Assembly (NCBI GenBank): GCA_021784205.1
Contig: JAJXTB010000039.1
Location: 1-20,411 of the forward strand
DNA: 20,411 bases
Reading direction: 5' to 3'
Source: Actinomycetes bacterium
Lineage (GTDB): Bacteria > Actinomycetota > Acidimicrobiia > Acidimicrobiales > RAAP-2
The notes under the pieces are model-generated. The model did no database searches. It was not told where the DNA came from and worked only from the letters and a program-made list of their open reading frames with translations. A program made the position numbers and the translations under genes. Within the stretch, counting starts at the first letter, position 1. Each line of letters begins with the position of its first letter. Shown here in pieces: positions 7,689 to 14,670 of the stretch.

Positions 7689-9113
7689 TTAGAGCGCGTA
7701 GACCTCTTGGTGCAGCGCGTCGGCCGGCACGCCGGCGCGCTGCACGGCGGCGACGGCGTCGCGCACGAAGCCGGTCGACCCGCTCACGAACACGTCGCGC
7801 TTGGCGATGTCCGGGATGAGCCGCACGATGGACTCCATCGGCACCGCGTCGCGATTGCCGACCAGCCGGTGCGTCGTTCCCTTGCGCACACGCACCAACT
7901 CCTCGACCTCGTCGGCGAGGACGAGCTCGGCCTCGCTCGCCGCGCGCAGCACCACCACGGGCCGTGACTTGAGGGGCAGGTCCTCGAGCAGGGAGCGAAC
8001 GGCGGTCACCCCGACGCCGCCGGCGATGAGCACCGCGTTGCGACGGCGCTGGGCGTGCACCGTGAAGGCGCCGTAGGGACCCTCCATCGCGACGCGCGTG
8101 CCGGGCGCGAGGTCGGCGAGCGCGCGGGTGAAGTCGCCGACACCCTTGACCGTCAGGCGCAGGTACGGCGGCTGGGGCAGTGCCGACACGGTGAAGGGGT
8201 GGGCCTGCCACCACAGCCGTGGCGTGAGGAACCGCCACTCGCAGAACTGCCCGCCGGCGATGGCCAAGCGGTCGAGCGACCGGCCCTCGAGGATCACCGA
8301 GACGACGTCGGGCCCCTCGCGCAGCACCTCGGCGACGCGCAGCTGGTGTCGCCGTGACCGGTAGACCGGAACACCCACGCGGTAGGTCAGCACCAGCAAG
8401 GCCGCCGCCACCCACGCGAGCGTCCAGGTGTACTGGGCGATCGGGTGGCGCACGAAGGAGGGGCCGAGCACCACTTCGTGGGCGAAGGCGAGCGCCAACG
8501 CCACGTACATCAACAGGTGCAGCACCCACCACCGCTCGCGCGGGATTCGAGTGCGGACCTGACGGATCGAGATGAGCCCGATCAGGACCATGATGGCCAG
8601 GGCCACGGTGGCGGTGATCATGTTGGGGAAGGTCCGCAGGAGCACGCCGACCTCGCCCCAGGCGCCCGAGTGGGCGGCCTGGGCGTAGGCGAGGGTGAGC
8701 AGGACGGCGTGCGCCGTGATCAGACCGATCGTCCACGGGGCCAGCCGGCGGTGCCAGCGCAGGACGCCGTCTTGGCCGAGGGTTCGTTCGAGGGCCGGCG
8801 CGCGGCTCGCCATCACGACCATCAGCAGTGCGGCGTACGTGCCGGCCAGGCCGGTCGTCGAGCCGAGGAACATGGCGAGGCCACCGCGCAGGTGTATCTC
8901 GCTGAGCGTGCCGTCAACGAGGGGCAGGCCGAGTACGAGTCCCATCCCGACGCCCGCGGCCACCAAGGCCGCGTAGAAGGAGATCGCGCTCGGTCGACGA
9001 CTGAGCCTGCGTGGATCCTCGGTCCGTAGTCGGGACCCGGCGGCCACCGCTTGCGGGTAGAAGATTGGCGAGTCCAGGGTCCCTCCGGTCGGTTGCCACG
9101 TGCGTGTAATCAC
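7689..9113 (-). CDS. Ferric-reductase-like membrane flavocytochrome / ferredoxin-NADP reductase-type protein
   Basis: A 474-aa two-part protein. Residues about 43-250 hold six or more transmembrane segments with two His pairs, His121/His135 and His199/His212, spaced 14 and 13 residues apart as in ferric reductase/NADPH-oxidase domains, suggesting two b hemes. Residues about 255-474 are an FNR-type module: AHPFTVSAL (304-312) is the FAD site, GPYGAF (345-350) follows, AGGVGVT (364-370) is the nucleotide-binding loop, and the C-terminal EVYAL is typical. It should carry electrons from cytosolic NAD(P)H through FAD and heme across the membrane, here probably to the FMN-binding protein encoded 9 nt downstream. 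The GTG at 9113 has no clear ribosome-binding site. A later GTG (residue 23) cannot be excluded. Confidence 0.9.
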   Translation of the reverse strand: MITRTWQPTGGTLDSPIFYPQAVAAGSRLRTEDPRRLSRRPSAISFYAALVAAGVGMGLVLGLPLVDGTLSEIHLRGGLAMFLGSTTGLAGTYAALLMVVMASRAPALERTLGQDGVLRWHRRLAPWTIGLITAHAVLLTLAYAQAAHSGAWGEVGVLLRTFPNMITATVALAIMVLIGLISIRQVRTRIPRERWWVLHLLMYVALALAFAHEVVLGPSFVRHPIAQYTWTLAWVAAALLVLTYRVGVPVYRSRRHQLRVAEVLREGPDVVSVILEGRSLDRLAIAGGQFCEWRFLTPRLWWQAHPFTVSALPQPPYLRLTVKGVGDFTRALADLAPGTRVAMEGPYGAFTVHAQRRRNAVLIAGGVGVTAVRSLLEDLPLKSRPVVVLRAASEAELVLADEVEELVRVRKGTTHRLVGNRDAVPMESIVRLIPDIAKRDVFVSGSTGFVRDAVAAVQRAGVPADALHQEVYAL

Positions 9114-9193
9114 GTGAGACTAACCACCCGATTCCCGAATGCGAACGGCATCTTGCGGACTTCTTATCTTGGCCGATGGCGGCTCAGTCCAGT

Positions 9194-9214
9194 GGCGCGG
9201 CCGGGCCGGCGCGC
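9194..9214 (-). terminator. GC-rich imperfect palindrome after the 151-aa gene
   Basis: Immediately downstream of the stop of the 9216-9671 gene (minus strand) the DNA reads as GC-only arms, GCGCGGCC against GGCCGGCGCGC on the plus strand, able to form a bulged stem. There is no T tract on either side, so it is at best a weak terminator or pause site. It does fall where one transcription unit could end before the reductase gene. Confidence 0.3.
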
Positions 9215-9215
9215 G

Positions 9216-9671
9216 TCAGTCGCGCAGGTAGCGGTCCAGGCGCCACGTGCCGGTCATCGCCACGTCACAGAGCGCCGTCGTACAGCGGCACATCACGTCG
9301 AGCACGAGCGCCGCGGGCGTGTCAGCGGGGACCTCGAGCAACAGGCCACGCTGGTTGTGGTCCTGCGTGAGGCGAAAGGGTGCCCCGTCGACGAGTTCGG
9401 CGATGCGCGCGCGCCCGAGCCGGCCGCGGGTGTGCAGGACCCCGAGCGACGACGGCTGGGCAGTCCCGTGCCGAGCGGGTCGGGAGACGAAGGTCGCCAC
9501 CGTCACGCCCTCGAGCTTGCGCAGGCCCAGGAAGTTGACTTTGAGCTCGTCTACGTCGTCAACGACGTTGGGGACCACGTTGCACCACCCGCGACCCGCG
9601 GCGACCGACTCGATCGCGCCAATCGCCTCGGTTCGGTCGTTCGAGAACGAGATCGAGGTGGGCGTGGTCAA
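9216..9671 (-). CDS. Unrecognised 151-aa protein downstream of the ferritin-like gene
   Basis: I do not recognise this protein. It is 151 aa, soluble, with no signal peptide or membrane segment. It contains four Cys (30, 128, 130, 135), the last three clustered as CxCxxxxC. GLRKLEGVTVATFVSRP (49-65) and a hydrophobic helix-like LEVPADTPAALVLDVM (112-127) suggest a compact alpha/beta fold. The start is a TTG at 9671, chosen because an AAGGAAG ribosome-binding sequence (complement within 9675-9684) lies just upstream and no ATG or GTG fits better. The stop of the ferritin-like gene is 30 nt upstream on the same strand, so the two are probably cotranscribed. The third-position G/C bias supports real coding. 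The Cys cluster might bind a metal, but that is a guess. Confidence 0.72.
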   Translation of the reverse strand: MTTPTSISFSNDRTEAIGAIESVAAGRGWCNVVPNVVDDVDELKVNFLGLRKLEGVTVATFVSRPARHGTAQPSSLGVLHTRGRLGRARIAELVDGAPFRLTQDHNQRGLLLEVPADTPAALVLDVMCRCTTALCDVAMTGTWRLDRYLRD

Positions 9672-9674
9672 CGG

Positions 9675-9684
9675 CTTCCTTTCC
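9675..9684 (-). promoter_or_regulatory. Ribosome-binding site fixing a TTG start
   Basis: On the minus strand GGAAAGGAAG lies three bases before the TTG at 9671-9669. It is the only good Shine-Dalgarno match near the beginning of this reading frame and is the reason for accepting a rare TTG start codon. Confidence 0.6.
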
Positions 9685-9701
9685 GGGGGTGCGATCGAAG
9701 A

Positions 9702-10769
9702 CTAGGCGAGTCCCTGCGTGTCCGGACGGTGCTCGAAGCTCGGACCGACGGGCACGCCCGAGGTCTCGCTTCCGGCGGCCATGGCTCGCGCCTGGTCTTC
9801 GAGCGTTGACATGGTCGTGAGCGACGCCATGAACGACGCCATGTCGTTGTGGCCGTTGAGCAGCTTGTGCAGCTGGCCGAGCAGGGCGGTATAGGTGGCG
9901 TTGAAGGTGTCGACCTGGCGGCGCGCGGGCGACCCCTCGGGGTGGTCCCTCGACGAGGGGTCCGCGGGCAGGTCGATGATCCCGCCCGGGTCGAGGTGGA
10001 TGGGGTCGCCGGCGAAGGCGTAGGTCGTGCGTGGTGACGCGGGGTCGATGACCTGCACCAGACGCCGGCGGTGCTTGAGCTCGCTGAGGCGGTAGAAGTG
10101 GGCGAAGTCGTTGACACCGTTCGGGCCGTCGATCTCCTGGGGCGACGTCGACGTGCCCTCACCCTGGGCGACGATGGTCTCGAGCGCTTCGACGGCGCTC
10201 GTGGCGTCGGTGACCGTTACCGACCCGAACATCAGGTCCGGACCGACCTGGCGGCGCGGAGCCGGGGCGAAGGCCTCGGGTGCCAGGCGGGTCACCGCGG
10301 CCGCGATCGTCGCGTAGAACTCGCCGATCGTGACCGACGGGACCTCGACGAGCGCCGCGTGCGCTTCGTAGTCGATCGGGTCGCGGGGCTCTTCGATCTC
10401 GATGAAGGCCTCGAGCTGCTCGTCGCTGAAGGGGCGCAGGTGCAGTTGTAACTGGCCCTCGACGCCGCCGGGGAGATGGCTCGGGTAGGTGGGGATGAAT
10501 CGCCGGTGCGAGATGGCCGGCGCGCCGCCGATGGCATTGAGCACGTTGGCGGCGAGAACCATGTGGAGCATCTCCTCGACCACGACGGACTTGATGATCG
10601 CCGCGGCCTCGGCGTTCCGCGCGGGGTCCAGTGAAAAGAAGGCGTAGAGATAGACGGGAATCGTCGCGTGCTCGAGCTCGATCGCGCGCTGCAGTGCGGC
10701 CTGGACCGAAGCCGGTGTGGGCTCGTCGAGATGCAGACCCGCGAGTGTCGTGCGGTGCAGCGTGATCAT
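9702..10769 (-). CDS. Ferritin-like protein of the VioB / iminophenyl-pyruvate dimer synthase type
   Basis: The protein has 355 aa. The N-terminal half resembles the ferritin-like domain (PF12902 type) found in VioB and in many proteins of unknown role. Helix one has ELEHATIPVYLYA with E31xxH34, and helix two has VVVEEMLHMVLAANVLNAIGG with E66xxH69, a spacing suited to a di-iron or other metal centre. VioB joins two oxidised tryptophan units in violacein synthesis, but this protein is far shorter than VioB (about 1,000 aa) and no violacein genes lie nearby, so the function is open. An in-frame ATG at 10844 would add 25 residues; I prefer the ATG at 10769 because AGGAGG (complement 10774-10779) stands 4 nt before it. 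The unrecognised 151-aa gene follows after 30 nt. Confidence 0.83.
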   Translation of the reverse strand: MITLHRTTLAGLHLDEPTPASVQAALQRAIELEHATIPVYLYAFFSLDPARNAEAAAIIKSVVVEEMLHMVLAANVLNAIGGAPAISHRRFIPTYPSHLPGGVEGQLQLHLRPFSDEQLEAFIEIEEPRDPIDYEAHAALVEVPSVTIGEFYATIAAAVTRLAPEAFAPAPRRQVGPDLMFGSVTVTDATSAVEALETIVAQGEGTSTSPQEIDGPNGVNDFAHFYRLSELKHRRRLVQVIDPASPRTTYAFAGDPIHLDPGGIIDLPADPSSRDHPEGSPARRQVDTFNATYTALLGQLHKLLNGHNDMASFMASLTTMSTLEDQARAMAAGSETSGVPVGPSFEHRPDTQGLA

Positions 10770-10773
10770 CGTG

Positions 10774-10779
10774 CCTCCT
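10774..10779 (-). promoter_or_regulatory. Consensus ribosome-binding site deciding the ferritin-like start
   Basis: A perfect AGGAGG on the minus strand, 4 nt before the ATG at 10769. It argues against the 25-codon longer version that begins at 10844, whose extension is Cys/Trp/Gly-rich and unlike the family. Confidence 0.75.
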
Positions 10780-10918
10780 GGCGCCCCAAAGTTCGCGGGG
10801 CCGCCGCAAGGGCACCATCGCAAACTGCACTGAGGATTCCACATTGTCTAGCCCAACACAACCGGGTCGCGACCCGGCGCCGCGGGGCCGGCTCGGTGCC
10901 GCGAACCTCGGCGGCGTC

Positions 10919-11713
10919 CTAGTGCCGCGGACGCACGGTGAGGCACTGCGCGATCGTGCCGATGGGGCCGTGCACGTCGTGGATGGTGCTCGCGGTCAGG
11001 CCGATCCCGTGCGCGCCGAAGGTGACCGCGGTGTCAAAGCCCAGCCAGTCGCCCCGTGGCGACTCGAAGAGGTGCGCGGTCAGGTCGACGTTGGGGAAGT
11101 GGACCATCGAGGACGGGACCCGTGGCGTCATGCCATTGGCCATGTCAAAGAGGCCGACGGCGCGGGCGAGATCGCTCACCGGCTCGTCCTCCACGAGGGG
11201 CACGTTCGTGCGCAGCCAGAAGGCCGCCCGGCCCGGCTCCAGTTCGGCGCGGCGGACCTCGACCGAGCCGACGAACCCGCCCGGCCAGAACGTCGACGGA
11301 TCCCAGGGCGCCATGCTGTCGGGCGGTGCAATCCGCGCGAGGGGCGTGGCCGCGACCGAGGCCGTCTCGTAGGGCTTCATCAGCCACGCCCGCAGCACGA
11401 CGGCGGCTCGGCCGGCGTGGCTGAGTCGTGCCTCAACCAGCTCGATCGTGCGCCCCGGACGCAGTACCTCGACGTGGGTGTCGACGGCGTCGATGGGGAT
11501 GGCGCCGAGAATGTCGAAGCTCAACCGCGCGAGGGGTAGCTGGTCGTCGCGCCGGGCGTCGCGGTGCAACTCGATCACGTGGGCGAGCAGTCCGAGCGCC
11601 GGCGAGACGTGCTGCTCGGTTGCGGCCCAGGCACCACCCACCCGCGTGGTGGCCTCGAACTGGTCGGCACCCAGTCGTCGGAAGTAGGCGTGGGGGGTCA
11701 GCGCATCGTGCAC
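10919..11713 (-). CDS. Thioesterase-family (double hotdog, TesB-like) protein
   Basis: The protein has 264 aa when begun at the GTG at 11713. Features fit the acyl-CoA thioesterase-like double-hotdog family (4HBT_3 type): an N-terminal half with GGAWAATEQHVSPALGLLAH, a middle LSFDILGAIPIDAVDTHVEVLRPGRTIELVEARL where the first hotdog sheet is expected, and a second half with PNVDLTAHLFESPRGDWLGFDTAVTFGAHGIG. Such proteins hydrolyse or bind acyl-CoA esters in the cytoplasm; the acyl group is unknown. The frame stays open upstream to 13390, but that stretch is antisense to the aminotransferase gene. The GTG start is supported by GAGAGGAG (complement 11720-11727) six bases upstream. The next minus-strand gene, the ferritin-like one, begins 149 nt downstream, so a shared transcript is possible but unproven. 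Confidence 0.78.
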   Translation of the reverse strand: MHDALTPHAYFRRLGADQFEATTRVGGAWAATEQHVSPALGLLAHVIELHRDARRDDQLPLARLSFDILGAIPIDAVDTHVEVLRPGRTIELVEARLSHAGRAAVVLRAWLMKPYETASVAATPLARIAPPDSMAPWDPSTFWPGGFVGSVEVRRAELEPGRAAFWLRTNVPLVEDEPVSDLARAVGLFDMANGMTPRVPSSMVHFPNVDLTAHLFESPRGDWLGFDTAVTFGAHGIGLTASTIHDVHGPIGTIAQCLTVRPRH

Positions 11714-11719
11714 GGCGTG

Positions 11720-11727
11720 CTCCTCTC
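11720..11727 (-). promoter_or_regulatory. Ribosome-binding site deciding the thioesterase start
   Basis: GAGAGGAG on the minus strand lies six bases before the GTG at 11713. It fixes the start inside a much longer open frame. Confidence 0.65.
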
Positions 11728-11941
11728 GTGCGAACGCGCTGCGCCGGGCCCTCGCCGGCGACCCGCGGCCGAGGCACAACCGACGGGACGCGACGTGGTT
11801 CGGGGCGAGGCGTGCACGGACTCCATTGTCATCCACGGCGGCGGGTCCCGTCGACGCCCAGGAGGACGTGAGCGTACCGAGGGATAATCTCATCTCTATC
11901 GGGGACCGACGTGGATCGCCGAGCCCAGATGGAGTGGATCC

Positions 11942-13165
11942 GTGAATACCAGTGACGTGACGGCCTTGGGGCGTCCGGTCAGCGACGAGGCGGTGATCGC
12001 GACGCGCGCCCGGCAGGCGGCGCCGTTCTACGCCATGGCCTTCGAGCAGCAGGCCGTCGACATCGAGGCGCAGGGACAGCACGTCGTGCGGTTCAACCTC
12101 GGCGAGCCGGACTTCGGCGCCCCGACGGCCGTGCGCCAAGCAATGGCCGCCTTGATGGACGGCCGACCGCTCTCCTACACGCCGGCACTCGGCATCAGGC
12201 CGCTCCGCGAGGCGATTGCCCGTTTCTACGAGGAACGCCACGGCGTGCGCGTCGACCCCGCGCTGATCGTGGTGACCTCGGGGGCGTCCTCGGCGCTGCT
12301 GCTCGCCGTCGCGGCCACCATTGACGTGGGTAGCGACGTGATCATGGCCGACCCGTCCTACCCGTGCAATCGCCAATTGGTCGAATCCTTTGGCGGCCGG
12401 GTCGTGTCGGTCGGCACCACCGCGCAGACCCGGTACCAGCTCACCCGGCGCCTCGTCGACGACGCGTGGACCGAGCACACGCGCGCCGTGATGATCGCGA
12501 GCCCGTCCAACCCGACCGGGACCTCGATCGGAAGTGACGATTTGGCGGCGATCTGCGCCACCGCCCGCGAGCGCGGGGCCTGGCGCATCGTCGACGAGAT
12601 CTACCTGAACCTCGCCGATCACGACGCGAACGACGAGTCGCCGCGCAGCGTTCTCACGAGCGATCCCGACGCCATCGTGATCAACAGCTTCTCCAAGTAC
12701 TTCGGCATGACGGGCTGGCGGCTCGGCTGGTGCATTGTCCCCGAGGTCCTCGTCGGCGCGATCGAGCGACTGGCCATGAACTATTTCCTCTGCGCCTCCT
12801 CGCCCGTGCAGCAGGCGGCCATCACGTGCTTCGAGCCCGGCACCCTCGCCGAGTGCGAGGCGCGCCGCGTCGAATTCGTCGCACGCCGCGCGATCGTGCT
12901 CGCCGAACTCGCCCGTATCGGCCTGCCGGTCTCGGTGGAGCCCGACGGCGCCTTCTATGTCTACGTCGACGTGAGCGGAACTGGTCTGGGCGCGTGGGAG
13001 TTCTGCGAGCGCGCGCTGCACGAGGCCCACGTCGCGATCACGCCGGGCCGGGACTTCGCCATCGGCACCGCGGACACCCACGTGCGCATCTCCTACGCCA
13101 CGTCGCGCGACGAACTTCGTGACGGCCTCGCGCGACTCGGCGACTTCGTTGGCGGACTTCTCTAG
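11942..13165 (+). CDS. Class I/II pyridoxal-phosphate aminotransferase
   Basis: A 407-aa fold-type I PLP enzyme of the aspartate aminotransferase superfamily. NLGEPDF (52-58), VTSGASSALLL (111-121), SPSNPTGTS (187-195), IVDEIYLNL (216-224) and NSFSKYFGMTGWRLGW (248-263) are in the expected order. Lys252 is the Schiff-base Lys, Asn190 and Asp218/Tyr221 contact the cofactor, and a C-terminal Arg (VRISYA) should bind the substrate carboxylate. It transfers an amino group between an amino acid and a 2-oxo acid; the amino-acid preference is not readable. The GTG at 11942 is preceded by a weak TGGAG. The 228-nt region shared with the divergent thioesterase gene contains GATAAT at 11883-11888, a possible -10 box without a clear -35. 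It is not obviously linked to either inositol block. Confidence 0.92.
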   Translation: MNTSDVTALGRPVSDEAVIATRARQAAPFYAMAFEQQAVDIEAQGQHVVRFNLGEPDFGAPTAVRQAMAALMDGRPLSYTPALGIRPLREAIARFYEERHGVRVDPALIVVTSGASSALLLAVAATIDVGSDVIMADPSYPCNRQLVESFGGRVVSVGTTAQTRYQLTRRLVDDAWTEHTRAVMIASPSNPTGTSIGSDDLAAICATARERGAWRIVDEIYLNLADHDANDESPRSVLTSDPDAIVINSFSKYFGMTGWRLGWCIVPEVLVGAIERLAMNYFLCASSPVQQAAITCFEPGTLAECEARRVEFVARRAIVLAELARIGLPVSVEPDGAFYVYVDVSGTGLGAWEFCERALHEAHVAITPGRDFAIGTADTHVRISYATSRDELRDGLARLGDFVGGLL

Positions 13166-13292
13166 TCGATCCCGAATCGCGGACGGGGTTCGTCGAGCGT
13201 CCGTCCACGGCCACGGAACGATTAGCGGGGAGGTCGCGACGGTGATGGGAAGGGCTGTGACGGCCGGCCGGGCCAGGTTCGGCTTGTCCGCT

Positions 13293-13320
13293 ACGGTCGC
13301 GCCACGGGGGGCGCGACCGT
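13293..13320 (+). terminator. Perfect 11-bp stem-loop, possible terminator of the aminotransferase gene
   Basis: ACGGTCGCGCC at 13293-13303 pairs exactly with GGCGCGACCGT at 13310-13320 around a 6-nt loop (ACGGGG). It lies 127 nt after the aminotransferase stop and about 110 nt before the downstream promoter. The plus strand continues TCGAAATCCTTTGAATT, only partly T-rich, so intrinsic termination is plausible but not classic. Confidence 0.5.
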
Positions 13321-13416
13321 TCGAAATCCTTTGAATTACTGGCGTGGGGGTTGTTGGTTGGAGCCACCGCGGTGAACGATCTTCGCGCAAGGCCAGCGGT
13401 CCACGAAGTATTTAAA

Positions 13417-13463
13417 TGTAAAGACAACTACTTGACACAGGTGTAAGGACTTTGTAATGTTAC
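13417..13463 (+). promoter_or_regulatory. Candidate operator: TGTAA repeats and small palindromes over the promoter
   Basis: TGTAAAGAC (13417-13425) recurs as TGTAAGGAC (13442-13450), and TGTAA appears a third time at 13453-13457. Two palindromes sit within the promoter: ACACAGGTGT (13435-13444, ACAC-N2-GTGT) and GTAATGTTAC (13454-13463, GTAA-N2-TTAC). CTTTGT at 13450-13455 is mirrored by ACAAAG at 13475-13480. These overlap the -35, spacer and -10, the usual place for a repressor site. No regulator gene is in the window. Confidence 0.45.
13432..13460 (+). promoter_or_regulatory. Strong sigma-70-type promoter for the ABC transporter / iol block
   Basis: TTGACA at 13432-13437 is a perfect -35 hexamer. 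A 17-nt spacer leads to TAATGT at 13455-13460, which fits TANNNT. Transcription would start near 13467, giving a leader of about 40 nt before the ATG at 13507, preceded by a G-rich ribosome-binding site (13497-13502). The flanking DNA is unusually A/T-rich for this window. Confidence 0.75.
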
Positions 13464-13506
13464 GTTCACACTCGACAAAGCGACAACGAGGATCCAGGGG
13501 GGAAAC

Positions 13507-14493
13507 ATGAAGTTAGGCGCATACACCGCTTGTTTGCACGACAAGACGCTGGGCGAATCACTGGCCATCTTGAAGGACTTGGGCCTCAGCAGTGTCGAGT
13601 TGAACGCTGGCGGCTTCATCCCGGCGCCGCACTGTCCAGTCGACTCGCTGCTCGCAAGCGAGACCAGTCGCCGAAACTTTCTCGCCGAGATCGCCGAGTA
13701 CGACATCGAGCTCACCGCCCTCAACGTGAACGGGAATCCGTTGCACCCGGATCCCGAGGTGCGGTCCAAGCACTCGAAGGATCTGGTCAACGCGATCGAG
13801 CTCGCGAGCAAGCTCGGGGTTCGAAACGTGATCACCATGTCGGGCAACCCGGGTGGCCACGCAGGGTGCTCGACACCAAACTGGGTCGTTGAGCCCTGGG
13901 ACAGCGCCTACACCGACATCCTCGACTACCAGTGGAACACGGTCGCTATTCCCTTCTGGAAAGAGATGAACGCGCTGAGTGCGAACGCGGGAGTCAAGGT
14001 CGCCATTGAGATGCACCCCCACAACATCGTGTACAACCCGGCGACGATGGTTCGGCTCATCGAGGAAACGGGCGCCACCAACGTCGGTGCGGAGATGGAC
14101 CCCAGCCACCTTTTCTGGCAGGGAATCGATCCGGTGAAGGCCGTTGAGTTCCTCGGCGACCGAGTCTTCTTCGCCGCGGCGAAGGACATTCGGATCAATG
14201 AGGAGTATTGCCAAATCAATGGAGTCCTCGACGGACGATTCCGTGTCCTCGGTCCCGACGAGCCGAAGGTGCCGCTCGGCGGCCGCTACGTCTGCAACGG
14301 GTGGCCGACCAACCCCTCGTGGCAGTTCGTCGCCGTGGGCCGCGGACACGACACCGACTACTGGGCCAGGTTCCTCACGGCACTGGAGAAGGCCAACCCG
14401 GAAATCCACTGCAACATCGAGCACGAAGACTTCGAGCTGGGCCAGATGGAGGGCCTCGAGTTCGCGGCTCGCACGCTTCACGCGGCGACCTGA
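13507..14493 (+). CDS. Sugar phosphate isomerase/epimerase (xylose-isomerase-like TIM barrel)
   Basis: A 328-aa cytoplasmic TIM-barrel protein. Candidate metal ligands are Glu168 in VAIEMHPHN (165-173), Asp198 and His201 in GAEMDPSHLFW (194-204), Asp227 in AAKDIRI (224-230) and Glu305 in CNIEHEDFE (302-310), the spacing expected for this superfamily. It is the first gene after the strong promoter and precedes the sugar-binding protein gene by 177 nt, so it probably acts on the imported sugar or its first product. It differs in motifs from both the IolH-like (1068) and IolE-like (17707) proteins, so it is a third, separate activity rather than a duplicate. An inosose isomerase (IolI-like) or ketose epimerase role are both possible; I cannot decide. 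Confidence 0.86.
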   Translation: MKLGAYTACLHDKTLGESLAILKDLGLSSVELNAGGFIPAPHCPVDSLLASETSRRNFLAEIAEYDIELTALNVNGNPLHPDPEVRSKHSKDLVNAIELASKLGVRNVITMSGNPGGHAGCSTPNWVVEPWDSAYTDILDYQWNTVAIPFWKEMNALSANAGVKVAIEMHPHNIVYNPATMVRLIEETGATNVGAEMDPSHLFWQGIDPVKAVEFLGDRVFFAAAKDIRINEEYCQINGVLDGRFRVLGPDEPKVPLGGRYVCNGWPTNPSWQFVAVGRGHDTDYWARFLTALEKANPEIHCNIEHEDFELGQMEGLEFAARTLHAAT

Positions 14494-14633
14494 TTTCGGG
14501 CGAGCACCGATGAAGACTCTGTACACCGTCAATTGGACCAGGGGAGGGCCAACGACGACGGCGACAAAGGATCTTGACTCCAACTGCGCTGCGAAGCACA
14601 AAGGAGCCGGGAATGTAAGGGGGGGGCGAAAGC

Positions 14634-14656
14634 CTCGTCGTAATTGGTTAGACGAG
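14634..14656 (+). repeat. 6-bp inverted repeat just before the binding-protein start
   Basis: CTCGTC (14634-14639) and GACGAG (14651-14656) are exact inverted repeats separated by 11 nt. They end 14 nt before the ATG at 14671 and just before its ribosome-binding site. A run of eight G (14619-14626) and another TGTAAGG (14614-14620) lie just upstream. It may be a small RNA hairpin or a protein site; the evidence is modest. Confidence 0.35.
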
Positions 14657-14670
14657 AAAGATGGAGTGAA

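Larger units (their letters stand above)
13166..13506. other. 341-nt intergenic region with terminator-like hairpin and strong promoter
   Basis: No gene is supported here. The first part (13166-13292) is GC-rich with no structure I can name. An 11-bp perfect hairpin lies at 13293-13320. From about 13405 the DNA becomes unusually A/T-rich for this window, including the palindrome ATTTAAAT at 13410-13417, and leads into the promoter and repeat cluster at 13417-13480 that serves the ABC-transporter/iol block. Confidence 0.75.

Noticed and set aside
11714..13390. Upstream extension of the thioesterase frame to an 823-aa minus-strand protein
   Set aside because: It is antisense to the well-supported aminotransferase gene, is Arg/Asp/Gly/His-rich with no family motifs, and a good ribosome-binding site marks an internal GTG at 11713.
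14619..14626. Run of eight G as a possible phase-variation tract
   Set aside because: It lies outside coding sequence and is not placed between promoter elements that I can support; homopolymer runs of this size are not unusual in GC-rich DNA.
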